Shown: positions 7,535 to 16,692, counted from the stretch's first letter. The stretch is 64,000 bases of DNA from Alphaproteobacteria bacterium (GCA_024244705.1 JAAEOK010000045.1:1-64000), one strand, 5' to 3'. Numbers and translations: made by a program. Notes: generated by a model from the sequence alone, not told the origin.

Positions 7535-9421
7535 CTATTTGAGAACCTCGGTTCTCTCCTGTGCGGCGCCTTCCAACGATTCGATCTCTTCCCGGTGCTC
7601 GGAGAGTTCACCGGCGAGAGAGCGCTCGACCGCATTGGCGACGGCCTTCGCGGCCTCGATTCTTTCGAGGTATACGAAGTCTGCACCGGCCGCATAGAGT
7701 CGCGGGATCTCTTCGATGGTGATCGCGTTTGCGATGATCGATGCCGTTGGGTTGAGCTGCCGAATCATGCGCACCAACTGGCGATTGGTGATGCCACGTA
7801 GAACATCGTCCGGAACCGTCGACACGACGATCTTGGCCCGGTCGATCCCGGCGTGCATCAATGTGTCCGAATTCGAAATGTCGCCGTATTCGGTGTGTAC
7901 GCCGAGACGGCGTATTTCCCCATGCAGGCGCGCGTTGAAATCGACGACGAGGATCTCCTCCATAATCTCCGGATGCTTGCGGGCCACCTCGTGGAGCAAT
8001 GACGACGAGACGCGATAGAAACCCAAGAGCGCGATCCGGAAACTCTTCGTTTCTTCGATGTCGGTGCCGCTCGGCGGTCTTATTCCCAAAGTCTCCAGCA
8101 AGGGGGAAAGGCGGTCGTGTAGCCAATAGGCGTGCTTGTAGATCGGCGGCGTCAGCAGTGCCGTTATCACAAACGCAAAGATGATGCTCGCGTTCAACCC
8201 TGCGCCGATATGCCCCAATTGAAATCCGAGATAGGCAATCACCAGGCCGAACTCGGATATCTGGGCCAAACGGGCCGAAGCGACAACCGAGGTCCGGCGA
8301 TCGCAACCGGTGTAATAGAGTACCGGGAGGAAGATTGCGAAGCGGCAAAAAATCGCGAGCACCGAAATTAGGATCGCGAGGGTCAGAATATCCCAGTTTT
8401 CAATGGCCGGAATGGTCATCCCCACGCCGACGAAGAACAGCGTCACAAAGAAATCTTTGACGACGCTGACCTTCGTCAAAATCTCCTTGCTGTAAGGAAA
8501 ACTAGCGATGCTGGCGCCGGCGATGAGCGCCGCCATCCCGGAACCGACCGCCAAATGCCAGTCGAAGCCGAAGGCCAATACCGTGAAGGTGTCAAAATGC
8601 AGACCAAGAAAGATGACCAGGAAGCACCACGAGACGGCGGCCAGCACGATAATCTCGGGTTTGTCCGCCATCGAACGGAAGATGGTGGACGCGACATATC
8701 TGGAAAACAGAATCGCCCCGAACGCCAAAATAACGATGCCCACCAGGGAGAGGACGACGGGGCCAATGCTCATACTTTCAAAGTCAGGCTGCACCGCCAG
8801 CACGATGACTGCCCAAATGTCTTGGAAGATCAATAGTCCAAGCGCGGCCCGCCCGGGTTCGGTATCGAGTTCGAGATTGGCCTGGAAGAGCTTGACGACC
8901 AGCAGTGTCGAGGAACCTGCAAGGACGATGCCGATATAGACGGCGGCGAACGGCGCATCGCCAAGGAGATCCGAGGCGAAACCCAGCCACAGGAAGATCT
9001 TCGTCATGACGACGCCGAATGCGACACAGAGGGGATATTGCAACAGTCCGGACGCGACCAATGCCTTGCCGCTCGACCTTACCTTCCGCAGATCGATTTC
9101 CAGGCCAATGATGAATAGCAGCAGGACGAAACCCAGCTGGGCGATCGTATCGATATTGGCCGGATCGGTAACAAGCCCCAGTCCGACGGGGCCGGCAATC
9201 ATGCCGGCGACCAAGAAGCCGGCGATATCAGGGATCCGAATACGCGTGAACAAGACAGCGAGCCCGCCGGCCAACAACAGGCTGATCCCAATGTCGTTAA
9301 CGAGCGGGGGGAGTTCTGCGCCGGCGGCCAAAGCCGATCGGCCGCCGAAGGACAAAATGCCGAATAGGCACAAGCCAGGGGCGACGGTTTTCGCAAGGGA
9401 CCTAACGCGTGATACGGACAT
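7535..9421 (-). CDS. CPA2-type cation:proton antiporter with TrkA-N domain (KefB/YbaL-like)
   Basis: A 628-residue membrane protein: a hydrophobic N-terminus that may be a signal sequence, about a dozen transmembrane stretches (residues 35-430) typical of Na+/H+ exchanger domains, then a cytoplasmic TrkA-N nucleotide-binding domain (about 460-590, with IALLGFYRVSSSLL and VVDFNARLHGEIRRLG) and a short charged tail with coiled-coil character. The family exports K+ or Na+ in exchange for protons. In the TrkA-N domain the first glycine motif is unusual (GFYRVSS rather than GxGxxG), so nucleotide binding may differ. It stands alone, convergent with the synthetase gene, with a 380-nt gap upstream. 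No link to the catabolic genes is evident. Confidence 0.85.
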   Translation of the reverse strand: MSVSRVRSLAKTVAPGLCLFGILSFGGRSALAAGAELPPLVNDIGISLLLAGGLAVLFTRIRIPDIAGFLVAGMIAGPVGLGLVTDPANIDTIAQLGFVLLLFIIGLEIDLRKVRSSGKALVASGLLQYPLCVAFGVVMTKIFLWLGFASDLLGDAPFAAVYIGIVLAGSSTLLVVKLFQANLELDTEPGRAALGLLIFQDIWAVIVLAVQPDFESMSIGPVVLSLVGIVILAFGAILFSRYVASTIFRSMADKPEIIVLAAVSWCFLVIFLGLHFDTFTVLAFGFDWHLAVGSGMAALIAGASIASFPYSKEILTKVSVVKDFFVTLFFVGVGMTIPAIENWDILTLAILISVLAIFCRFAIFLPVLYYTGCDRRTSVVASARLAQISEFGLVIAYLGFQLGHIGAGLNASIIFAFVITALLTPPIYKHAYWLHDRLSPLLETLGIRPPSGTDIEETKSFRIALLGFYRVSSSLLHEVARKHPEIMEEILVVDFNARLHGEIRRLGVHTEYGDISNSDTLMHAGIDRAKIVVSTVPDDVLRGITNRQLVRMIRQLNPTASIIANAITIEEIPRLYAAGADFVYLERIEAAKAVANAVERSLAGELSEHREEIESLEGAAQERTEVLK

Positions 9422-9801
9422 TAGTCGTCATATGATAATGGGGTGCCGTTCAATTCCAGATGCAGAGTTATTCTTTTCCAGTCGCGTGCAGTTTAGCCGC
9501 TTGTTTTTCTTAACAAAAGCCCGACAGAGAATGCATTTGACGTGTTCAGTGGAAAAGCGGGCCGCACTGAGGATGATTTCCAGCAACTGCCGGAGCTACA
9601 ATTCCCGATCGGCAAGCAAGGGGTGGCCCTGAGATTGATATAGTCCCGTTCGAGACGCGGTATTGATGGCTTTGTGCGGACAGAGCGCTGGTGCTCACGG
9701 GTTTGCCCTAAAACCGCAGTCGCCAAACCAACGAGATGGTCATGCTTCGACCACGCTTTGATCCATGATGCGTCGCCGACGAAAGATGGCTGGTGTGCAC
9801 T
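9422..9801. other. Intergenic region, 380 nt, between divergent antiporter and amidohydrolase genes
   Basis: No convincing gene. The part nearest the antiporter is relatively AT-rich and probably holds its promoter. A 6-bp inverted repeat GGTTTG/CAAACC with an 18-nt loop sits at 9700-9729 upstream of the amidohydrolase. A long complementary-strand frame runs through here from inside the amidohydrolase gene, but it has no recognisable protein motif. Confidence 0.5.
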
Positions 9802-11307
9802 ATGCCTGACAGATTTATTATTCGGGGCGGCCGCATCCTGGATGTCGCCACCGGTGTTGACCGTCCCGCCGACCTGCTGATCGACGGAACCACGATCGCG
9901 GAGATCGGGCCACCCGAAATGATCGCGCCCGTGGACGCAAAGCTGATCGATGCGACGGACCGGCTGTTGCTGCCGGGACTGATAAATGCCCATACCCACA
10001 GCCATGGTGGATTGGCCAAGGGCATGGTCGCCGATCGTGTGCCGCTCGAGGTGTTCCTGGCTTCGAGTGCCGGCCTTTACTGGGGCCGCACGCTCACGGA
10101 CAAATATCTCAGCGCCCTGATCTCGGCGGTCGAGCTGGTCCGCAAGGGATGCACTGCGACCTACGATATGTTCGTCGAGATTCCGGTTCCCACCCGAGAC
10201 GGCGCCGAAGCGGTTGCACAGGCCTATCACGATGTCGGCATGCGTGCCGTCGTCGCACCGATGATGGCGGACCGTACGCTCTATCAAGCGATGCCCGGGC
10301 TGATCGACGCGATGCCGGACCAAATTCGCCGGCAGGTCGAGAAAATCACCACCGCTCCCCAGGAGGCAAGTATCGAGGGATGCCGGACCATACTCAAGCA
10401 CTGGCCGTTCGATCGCGATCGGGTGCGCCCTGCGGTGGCACCGACGATCCCGCTTCACTGTACCGACGAATTCCTTTCTGCTTGCGGAGATCTGGCCCGT
10501 GACTTCGATGTCGGAATGCAGACTCATCTCGCGGAATCCAAGACGCAGGCGCTGATCGGCCTGAGAAAGTACGGCAAAACCCTGACCGCGCACCTGTCGG
10601 ACCTGGGTCTGCTCGGCCCGAGGTTTAGCGCTGCTCATGCGATTTGGGTTGATCGCGAGGATATCCTGCGCATGGCGGATGCCGGCGCCGGCGTCTCGCA
10701 CAACGTTTTGAGCAATCTGCGTCTGGGCTCTGGAATGGCGCCGGTTCGGCTGATGATCGAAAACGGTCTACAGGTCGGTATCGGGACAGATGCGACCAAT
10801 ACATCGGATACGCAGAACATGTTCGAGGCGATGCGGCTCGCCGCCTATATTTCCCGTATCCAAGCGCCCGAATACGACCAATGGCTTTCGATCGAGGACG
10901 TGATCGCCATGGCGACAACGGGTAGCGCCGCAATTCTCGGATTTGCGGATCGTATCGGCCGCCTCGAGACCGGCTACAAGGCCGACATCGTATTCTTGAA
11001 CCTCGCCGACATCACCTATGTGCCGGCCAACAACATCGCCCTCCAGCTCGTCAACGGTGAAAGCGGCGGTGCCGTTGATTCGGTGATGATTGGTGGCCGG
11101 ATGGTCCTTGAGCATGGCCGAATGCTAACAGTCGACGAGGCGAAGCTGCGGATCGACATCGAGAAGGCGTCGGCCCGTCTGAACGTATCGAACGCGCGGA
11201 ACGCGACACTCGCCCGGTCGATCGCGGATATCGTCGGGGCGTTTTGCGTCAGCCACTCGCGAATGCCGCTTCCCATCCATCGCCGGGCAGAGACCTGCGG
11301 TGCCTGA
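9802..11307 (+). CDS. Amidohydrolase-superfamily deaminase/hydrolase (TRZ/ATZ, cytosine-deaminase-like)
   Basis: A 501-residue metal-dependent amidohydrolase. Metal-binding HTH occurs at 64-66 in GLINAHTHSHGG, followed by QTHLAES, a later His in SAAHAIW and Asp in GIGTDA. This is the one-zinc/iron layout of TRZ/ATZ, guanine and cytosine deaminase relatives, which remove amino or chloro groups from heterocycles. The C-terminal DIVFLNLAD and VMIGGRMV strands are typical. I prefer ATG 9802 over GTG 9793. The substrate is not readable. Downstream genes (creatininase-like, biuret-hydrolase-like, nucleoside-type importer) suggest a cyclic amide, amidine or pyrimidine-like compound. Confidence 0.87.
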   Translation: MPDRFIIRGGRILDVATGVDRPADLLIDGTTIAEIGPPEMIAPVDAKLIDATDRLLLPGLINAHTHSHGGLAKGMVADRVPLEVFLASSAGLYWGRTLTDKYLSALISAVELVRKGCTATYDMFVEIPVPTRDGAEAVAQAYHDVGMRAVVAPMMADRTLYQAMPGLIDAMPDQIRRQVEKITTAPQEASIEGCRTILKHWPFDRDRVRPAVAPTIPLHCTDEFLSACGDLARDFDVGMQTHLAESKTQALIGLRKYGKTLTAHLSDLGLLGPRFSAAHAIWVDREDILRMADAGAGVSHNVLSNLRLGSGMAPVRLMIENGLQVGIGTDATNTSDTQNMFEAMRLAAYISRIQAPEYDQWLSIEDVIAMATTGSAAILGFADRIGRLETGYKADIVFLNLADITYVPANNIALQLVNGESGGAVDSVMIGGRMVLEHGRMLTVDEAKLRIDIEKASARLNVSNARNATLARSIADIVGAFCVSHSRMPLPIHRRAETCGA

Positions 11308-11353
11308 GGCGGCCGCAGGTCGGCACACGCCCTTTTGCGCTTGGCGGGGCGTG
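11293..11353. terminator. Tandem hairpins between convergent genes, possible bidirectional terminator
   Basis: Two perfect stems lie at the end of the amidohydrolase gene: ACCTGCGG (11293-11300) with CCGCAGGT (11313-11320), spanning the stop codon, and CACGCCC (11326-11332) with GGGCGTG (11347-11353). A TTTT run lies in the loop of the second rather than after it, so classical intrinsic termination is unsure. The position between convergent genes favours a terminator role. Confidence 0.35.
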
Positions 11354-11370
11354 AATTCCGCTCCTCCGCA

Positions 11371-12528
11371 TTATGGGCGCTCTTTTCTCACGGCAACGAA
11401 CGACTCGTCATTGAACCATAGGCCGCCGTGGCGACGGAGGACGTCGGCAGTGGCCTCGAGATAGGTTCCGGCCTCCAGCGCCTTGGCCAGCCTACTATCC
11501 TCGATCTGCGCCACGTAGATGGCGGCATTCCATGCCGCGAGCAGGGTCGACGTGCCGATGCTTCCGCTGACCTCGGAAGGCAGCATGTACATATGGTATT
11601 GGAACTTGTACTCGGCCGCTGGGTCGGTGTGGAAATCGTAGTCGCCGGCGCTCTCGCCTAGTGCCTCGCGGAGGTCAGAAATCAGATCGGGGCATTTGTG
11701 CTCGAACGGAGTTTCGTCCGGCCAGATCCGGCGGATTATTTCCAACCCGGGATCGTCGCCGAAAGACTGCACGAGGAGCAGTCTGCCGCCCGGTGCCAGC
11801 GAACGGACCAACGGCTCGAGGATACGATCGACCTTGAAAGCGATCGACGCGCGGGCCCGGTACGGTTGCGAGACGATAACCAGGTCATAGGGAAACGGGA
11901 CTTCGCCGCGGCGGGGTATGACGCGCTCGAGGGCGAACCGTTGATCGGCGCGATAGAGGACCAGGACCGACGGTTTTTCGTAGATCAGATTGTTTGTGGT
12001 TTTGCTCGGACGTACCTGCCAGCCGTCGGTAAGGGTCGTATGCAATTCTCGTATCTGGGCTGCAAACTCATGGGCGGAGGTCCCGTCAAGCGCGACCTCC
12101 GTCCAGTTGACGGATGACATATCGCCACTCTCGACGCGGAGCCAAGGAGCCTCGCGATAGAACATGTTGGTCGCGGTAAACACCATCTGCGGGTGTTCGA
12201 AAAAACGATCCGCCACTTTCTCGAGGGACATGCGCACGTCTTCCAGGCTGATTTCTTTGCCGACCACATGGAACGGCACCGTTGGAAACTGGGCATGGAG
12301 GTGACGCATCACGTTCGAAAGTACCGATCCATCGCCCATCCCGGCATCGAACACGCTGAGGCATGGGGGCGTGGGACGGAGATATGCAATCTCGCGACCG
12401 ATCCGGCTGCCGATCACCCACTTCTCATCGCAGGTGGTCACGAACAGAAGATATTTCTGCCGATTGTCGTAGAATCGGAAGTTTCCCGAGCCGCCTCCGC
12501 CGTTTTCGTTTTCTGCGGCTTTTCGCAT
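11371..12528 (-). CDS. Uncharacterised class I SAM-dependent methyltransferase-like protein
   Basis: A 385-residue soluble protein that I do not recognise as a named family. Residues 58-70 read SVFDAGMGDGSVL, a good motif I of class I methyltransferases (acidic residue, then GxGxG-like loop). A following acidic turn (VGKEISLEDV, about 88-97) may be motif II. PYDLVIVSQPYRA (about 215-227) could be motif IV, and LAPGGRLLLVQSF (about 245-257) matches the post-IV strand. A long insertion (about 100-210) separates motifs II and IV. The Asn-Gly-rich N-terminus is probably flexible. It is divergent from the MDR gene at 12838 across 309 nt and convergent with the amidohydrolase. The methyl acceptor is unknown; a role in methylated small-molecule metabolism is only suggested by the neighbours. 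Confidence 0.7.
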   Translation of the reverse strand: MRKAAENENGGGGSGNFRFYDNRQKYLLFVTTCDEKWVIGSRIGREIAYLRPTPPCLSVFDAGMGDGSVLSNVMRHLHAQFPTVPFHVVGKEISLEDVRMSLEKVADRFFEHPQMVFTATNMFYREAPWLRVESGDMSSVNWTEVALDGTSAHEFAAQIRELHTTLTDGWQVRPSKTTNNLIYEKPSVLVLYRADQRFALERVIPRRGEVPFPYDLVIVSQPYRARASIAFKVDRILEPLVRSLAPGGRLLLVQSFGDDPGLEIIRRIWPDETPFEHKCPDLISDLREALGESAGDYDFHTDPAAEYKFQYHMYMLPSEVSGSIGTSTLLAAWNAAIYVAQIEDSRLAKALEAGTYLEATADVLRRHGGLWFNDESFVAVRKERP

Positions 12529-12837
12529 CGTTCACTCGTCTCTGCGGTCGCGTTGATCCATAGTATGCCGATTTCCGATATCGGTCGTCCATCGGACCAT
12601 AAATCGTAATCGGTTCCCGGCTGACCAATTTTGCCCGAAGACAGATACGACGCGAGAATGGTCGCTCTCGCGAATTCTCAATGATGCAATCCAACCAATT
12701 CCGCTCCACCCCAGGAGGAGCGGACCCGGCGGACCGATTCCGGTAACCAGGACCGCTAAATTTGGGCCGCGACAGGCAGCTGATCGAAAAGGTATTACAA
12801 GCAATCGATTGTTTGAGTAGGTGCGGGGTACAAATCC
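12529..12837. other. Divergent promoter region, 309 nt
   Basis: No gene seen. It contains a perfect 7-bp GC-rich hairpin CGCGAGA/TCTCGCG with an 8-nt loop at 12651-12672 and the palindrome listed at 12798-12815. It should hold promoters for the methyltransferase-like gene (leftward) and the MDR-SDR-racemase operon (rightward). Confidence 0.5.
12798..12815. promoter_or_regulatory. 18-bp near-perfect palindrome, candidate operator
   Basis: CAAGCAATCGATTGTTTG is symmetrical except for one position per arm; the 10-bp core CAATCGATTG is perfect. It ends 22 nt before the MDR start at 12838, close to where a repressor would overlap a promoter or leader. The cognate regulator is unknown. Confidence 0.4.
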
Positions 12838-13893
12838 ATGACGGAGATGATGCGGGCGGTCTATCTGACCGGACACGATGGACTCGAATCAGTCGTTGTT
12901 GGTAAGCGGCAGAAGCCCGAGCCCGGACCCGGCGAGGTTTTGATCAAGGTCGCCGCCTCCAGTATTAACCGGGTCGATTTGTACATGGCTAACGATGGTT
13001 CCGGATTTCGTCATGAACTGCCGCTCACCTTGGGTGTGGATGGGGCCGGTGTCATTGAGGCGGTCGGACCCTACGTTCGAAGCCGCCAGCCCGGAGAACG
13101 AGTCGTCCTTTACTCGTCGCGATTCGGGCTCGACGAATTCAGCCGCCGCGGCGATCAGATGCTGTCCTACGCCCGCGAACTGACTGGGGAGAACATAGAC
13201 GGGTGCATGGCCGACTATGTTGTGATGCCCGAAGAGTGTGCATTTCCGATTTCCGAAGCCATTAGTTTTCGTGACGCAGCGACCTTGTCGACCGCCTATT
13301 TGACCGCGTGGCGATCGGTGGTAACTCAAGGTCAAGTGACGCAGAAGGATTGGGTGCTCATACACGGTGTCGGCGGTGGCGCTTCCATGGCGGCACTTCA
13401 GTTCTGCGCCCTGCGCCGCGCGAAAACCATCGTTACGTCGTCCTCCGACGCGAAGTTGGAGATCGCCCGCGAACACGGCGCCACCCATGTCGTCAACTAC
13501 CGCGAACAGAATGTATTGGAAGAGGTGCGGCGGCTGACCGAGAGGCGAGGTGTCGACGTCGTGATCGAGAACGTTGGTGCCGAGACCTGGGATACAAGCC
13601 TGCGCTCGGCGGTCGGTGGCGGCCGCATCGTCGTATTCGGTGCGACGACCGGCGCAAATCCGAAAATCGATCTGCAGCGCGTATTCATTCGCCAGCTGCA
13701 TATCATCGGCGCGACGATCGGGAATTTTGAGGAATTCCGGACATTGATCGACGCGTTGGAGCGCAATCTGTTCGGTCCCCTTATCGATTCCGTTGTATCG
13801 CTCGAGGATGTGCCGAGGGGATTGGCACGCATGGCGGCAGGAGAACAGGTTGGTAAAATCAGTGTCCAAGTGAATGAATCTCTGGGACTCTAA
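12838..13893 (+). CDS. MDR-family zinc-type alcohol dehydrogenase / quinone oxidoreductase
   Basis: A 351-residue medium-chain dehydrogenase/reductase. The GroES-like N-terminus contains GVDGAGVIEAVG, and the cofactor-binding domain has VLIHGVGGGASMAALQ and GATHVVNYRE. The four-Cys structural-zinc lobe of classical alcohol dehydrogenases is absent, as in NADPH quinone or acryloyl-CoA-type reductases. First gene of an apparent operon with an SDR (33-nt gap) and a racemase-fold protein. Start ATG 12838; two further ATGs at codons 4 and 5 are less likely because a GGAG directly abuts them. The electron acceptor is unknown. Confidence 0.82.
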   Translation: MTEMMRAVYLTGHDGLESVVVGKRQKPEPGPGEVLIKVAASSINRVDLYMANDGSGFRHELPLTLGVDGAGVIEAVGPYVRSRQPGERVVLYSSRFGLDEFSRRGDQMLSYARELTGENIDGCMADYVVMPEECAFPISEAISFRDAATLSTAYLTAWRSVVTQGQVTQKDWVLIHGVGGGASMAALQFCALRRAKTIVTSSSDAKLEIAREHGATHVVNYREQNVLEEVRRLTERRGVDVVIENVGAETWDTSLRSAVGGGRIVVFGATTGANPKIDLQRVFIRQLHIIGATIGNFEEFRTLIDALERNLFGPLIDSVVSLEDVPRGLARMAAGEQVGKISVQVNESLGL

Positions 13894-13926
13894 GGCGGAC
13901 GTCAAATTGGGACGGGAGCGAGTTAC

Positions 13927-14694
13927 ATGCGAGGTTTGGCGGACAAGAAGGTGATCATAACCGGCGGCGGCGGCGGAATCGGCCGTGCGATTTCGCTTAG
14001 ATTGGCCGAGGAAGGCGCGGTTGTCGGAGTCCTCGATATCGACAAAGTGAGCGCGAACGAGACCGTCGAACAATTAGCCGGCTTGGGCGGAAACGCTTAT
14101 GCGCACCAGGTCGACATCATTGATTACGATGCGGTCGAATCAGCGATCGCGGAATTCGAGGCCGCCACCGGGCCCGTCGACATCCTGATCAACAATGCCG
14201 GTTGGGACGAAGCACGCCCGTTTATCCGAACCGACCCCGAGCTGTGGCGCAAGATCATCGATATCAATCTCTATGGGCCCTTGAACCTCCACCATGTCGT
14301 GGTCAGGGGCATGGCCGAGCGCGGTCGCGGAAAGGTCATCAACATCGCTTCGGACGCCGGCCGCGTGGGATCGTCCGGTGAGGCGGTATATGCCGCCTGC
14401 AAGGGGGGAATCATTGCCTTTACCAAGACCCTGGCTCGGGAACTAGCACGGTCGAACGTTCAACTCAACGCGGTTTGTCCAGGGCCGACGGACACCGCTT
14501 TGTTCGCATCCTTCGCCGGCAACGACGAGGCGGGGCAACGGCTTGTCGAAGCCCTCAAGCGGTCGATCCCAATGCGGCGGCTCGGCCGTCCCGATGACAT
14601 GCCGGGGATCGTAGCCTTTCTCGCCAGCGACGAGGCAGGTTATATTACCGGCCAGACGATAAGCGTTTCGGGCGGCCTGACGATGCACGGCTGA
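13927..14694 (+). CDS. SDR-family dehydrogenase (BadH-like)
   Basis: A 255-residue short-chain dehydrogenase. TGGGGGIG near 17-24 binds NAD(P), NNAG is present, and the catalytic Ser-Tyr-Lys set is IASDAG then YAACK. The C-terminus ends in ITGQTISVSGGLTM. The overall sequence resembles BadH (2-hydroxycyclohexanecarboxyl-CoA dehydrogenase) and related acyl-CoA-acting SDRs. GGGAG precedes the ATG. It probably acts on a hydroxy/keto intermediate together with the neighbouring MDR. Confidence 0.85.
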   Translation: MRGLADKKVIITGGGGGIGRAISLRLAEEGAVVGVLDIDKVSANETVEQLAGLGGNAYAHQVDIIDYDAVESAIAEFEAATGPVDILINNAGWDEARPFIRTDPELWRKIIDINLYGPLNLHHVVVRGMAERGRGKVINIASDAGRVGSSGEAVYAACKGGIIAFTKTLARELARSNVQLNAVCPGPTDTALFASFAGNDEAGQRLVEALKRSIPMRRLGRPDDMPGIVAFLASDEAGYITGQTISVSGGLTMHG

Positions 14695-14862
14695 GGCAGC
14701 ATTACGGGCGGTCGCCAGGCAATTGCCGACGGCATAATTGCGGTCGTCGATAGACCCGGTCATCGATGAACCATCGGCGGCAACTCAGTTTTGCCTTGAC
14801 GCGATTGAACGGTTAGATTTTTCCGAGTGAGAGAATTCTCGCCCCGCCACATGGGAGGAATT

Positions 14863-15657
14863 ATGGCCCTGGACCTTCCACCTGTTAGATCGAAGTATCG
14901 AGAGGTTCGATATGATAGGGGCCGCCATTGGCGGGCCAAGCTGGGCTTTGTCGTGCTGGAGATGGAGCAAACCGTCGAAGATGATGTCTTCCGTTTGACA
15001 CCGCCTGGCGTCGGCGTGCATTTCAGCAGGCTCGCCATGTCCAACAGCGCCACGATCGAAACCTTGCGGCAAATGGCGCCCGGGATAGAGGCTTCGGCCC
15101 GGTCGATTCTGCCCGAAGATCGCCTCGATGTCGTTTGTTACACGTGTAACTGCGGGACGATGGTCATCGGCGAAGAGGCCGTCGCGGCGGCGCTGACCCG
15201 CGCCAAGCCGGAAGCCAAACCGACCACGGTCATGACCGGCGTCGTACGGTCGCTCAGGGCACTCGGCGCGAAGCGGATCGTGGTGGCGACACCGTATCTC
15301 GATGAAATCAACGCCTACGTATTGCAATTCCTTCAGTCGCACGGGTTCGATGTGCTGGAGCTTCAGGGTCTCAACATCGAGACGAACACCGATATCGATC
15401 TGGTCGATCCGGGATACATGCGCGAGTTCGCTGCCAGCCTCTACCGTTCGGATGCGGATGCCGTGTTCGTATGCTGCGGCGCACTGCGGACGCTCGATAT
15501 CGTGGCCGCGCTCGAAGAAGATATCGGCAAGCCGGCCGTGGTCAGTAACCAGGCGATGATGTGGGACTGTCTGCGCAGTGCCGGGATCGACGACAGGATC
15601 GAAGGATTCGGCCGACTGTTTCAACTCGGCGTTCGTTCGGCCGACGCCGCCGCTTGA
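14863..15657 (+). CDS. Asp/Glu-racemase-superfamily protein (maleate isomerase / arylmalonate decarboxylase type)
   Basis: A 264-residue protein. I start it at ATG 14863, which follows a strong GGGAGGA at 14853; an upstream GTG at 14827 lacks a site. The superfamily uses two active-site cysteines from symmetrical halves. Candidates here are CYTCNCGTM (Cys92, 95, 97) and VFVCCGALRT (Cys204, 205). The region after the first Cys cluster and the SNQAMMWDCLR segment fit maleate cis-trans isomerase-like members. The doubled cysteines at both sites are unusual. Possible roles are isomerising maleate or racemising a hydantoin-like acid; the creatininase and amidase genes downstream make a heterocycle pathway plausible. 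Confidence 0.75.
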   Translation: MALDLPPVRSKYREVRYDRGRHWRAKLGFVVLEMEQTVEDDVFRLTPPGVGVHFSRLAMSNSATIETLRQMAPGIEASARSILPEDRLDVVCYTCNCGTMVIGEEAVAAALTRAKPEAKPTTVMTGVVRSLRALGAKRIVVATPYLDEINAYVLQFLQSHGFDVLELQGLNIETNTDIDLVDPGYMREFAASLYRSDADAVFVCCGALRTLDIVAALEEDIGKPAVVSNQAMMWDCLRSAGIDDRIEGFGRLFQLGVRSADAAA

Positions 15658-15682
15658 ACGCTGGGCGGGTGGTGGCGCGGAC

Positions 15683-16612
15683 CTATTCGGCCGCGGCCGG
15701 GATCTCACCCACATTCGCAATCAGATCGTCGATGAACGCATTGACGATCGAGTGGCGGGCACGGTTGCGGCGCGCGATCAATTCGATTTCGGCAAAGAAT
15801 ATCAGGGTATCCGGCCTGACCGCGCGCATTGCGCCGGATTTCACCCAGCGCTCCGCGTAGTGAGCGGGTAGGAATCCGAGGAATTGTCCGGATAGGACGA
15901 GAAGTGCGATGGCCTCGATATTCGAGGCCTGAGCGGTTGCATTGATCAATTCGCCGAACGGGTGGATGGAATCGGGAATGTAAGTGCGTTTAACGTGTTC
16001 GTATTGCCGCAACTGGTTCAGGTCGGAAAGCGTCTCAGCCGCTTCGTAGACCGGATGCTGCCGGCCGCAGTAAAGGTGAAGGCGTTCGCGGAAAAGCGTG
16101 AAGTATTCGATTCCGGTGGCCCGATTCGTGTATGTGCCCAGTCCGAGCTGAAGGCGCCCATCGACGATCGCGCGCTCGATGTCGTGCGGCGTTCCGACAT
16201 GGATATTTATGCTTACGGCACTTTGCCGTCTCTTGAATCGGGCGATGGCGCTGCTGAGTGGAAAACGGATGTTGGTAATCACGTTATCGATGGTGCCAAT
16301 ATGAAGCTCACCGACCAACCGTCCCCTTAGCGCCTCGACCTCGGAAGTAAAGGTCTCGAGTGAGCGGAACACGCGCTGTGTGGCTTCGTAGACGTGTCGG
16401 CCGGTCTCCGTCAGCCGAAATCCGCTGCGGCCGCGGTCGCAAAGCCGCACACCCAATTTGGCCTCGAGGTCCGACATATGCGAGCTCACGGTAGACTGTC
16501 CGATACCAAGTTCGACTTGAGCAGAAGAAAAGCCGCCACAATCGACGATGGTCGCGAAAACACGCAGGAGACGAAGGTCGACCTGATCAAGCTTGGGGAT
16601 CGGTATGGCCAT
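15683..16612 (-). CDS. LysR-family transcriptional regulator
   Basis: A 309-residue LysR-type regulator: N-terminal winged helix (about 10-70, with FSSAQVELGIGQSTVSSHMSDLE) and a substrate-binding co-inducer domain (about 98-300). It is divergent from the creatininase-like gene at 16779, the usual arrangement for a LysR activator of that operon. A 6-bp-arm inverted repeat at 16648-16665 lies in the shared promoter region and may be its site, giving autoregulation. The inducer is unknown. Confidence 0.9.
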   Translation of the reverse strand: MAIPIPKLDQVDLRLLRVFATIVDCGGFSSAQVELGIGQSTVSSHMSDLEAKLGVRLCDRGRSGFRLTETGRHVYEATQRVFRSLETFTSEVEALRGRLVGELHIGTIDNVITNIRFPLSSAIARFKRRQSAVSINIHVGTPHDIERAIVDGRLQLGLGTYTNRATGIEYFTLFRERLHLYCGRQHPVYEAAETLSDLNQLRQYEHVKRTYIPDSIHPFGELINATAQASNIEAIALLVLSGQFLGFLPAHYAERWVKSGAMRAVRPDTLIFFAEIELIARRNRARHSIVNAFIDDLIANVGEIPAAAE

Positions 16613-16647
16613 TTCCGCCCTTCCGAAAGCAAATGCTATAAATCGAT

Positions 16648-16665
16648 CATGATATTCTAATCATG
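16648..16665. promoter_or_regulatory. Candidate LysR operator CATGAT-N6-ATCATG
   Basis: A perfect inverted repeat with 6-bp arms (CATGAT at 16648-16653, ATCATG at 16660-16665), AT-rich, 35 bp upstream of the LysR start and about 114 bp upstream of the creatininase start. It contains T-N11-A spacing as expected for a LysR-type box. Confidence 0.5.
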
Positions 16666-16676
16666 CTGTTACATCA

Positions 16677-16692
16677 GGAGAAATCAATGTAA
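16677..16692 (+). other. Start-stop element: Shine-Dalgarno followed by ATG-TAA
   Basis: GGAG at 16677-16680 is followed after 6 nt by ATG (16687-16689) and at once by TAA (16690-16692). Such minimal open reading frames can hold an initiating ribosome and influence a leader. It lies in the leader of the creatininase-like operon, about 87 nt before its start. It may be chance. Confidence 0.25.

Noticed and set aside
9493-10701. A 402-codon complement frame over the amidohydrolase and its upstream gap
   Set aside because: Antisense to a clear amidohydrolase; no motifs or ribosome-binding site.
12889-14073. A 394-codon complement frame over the MDR gene
   Set aside because: Antisense shadow of a well-supported MDR protein; composition not protein-like.
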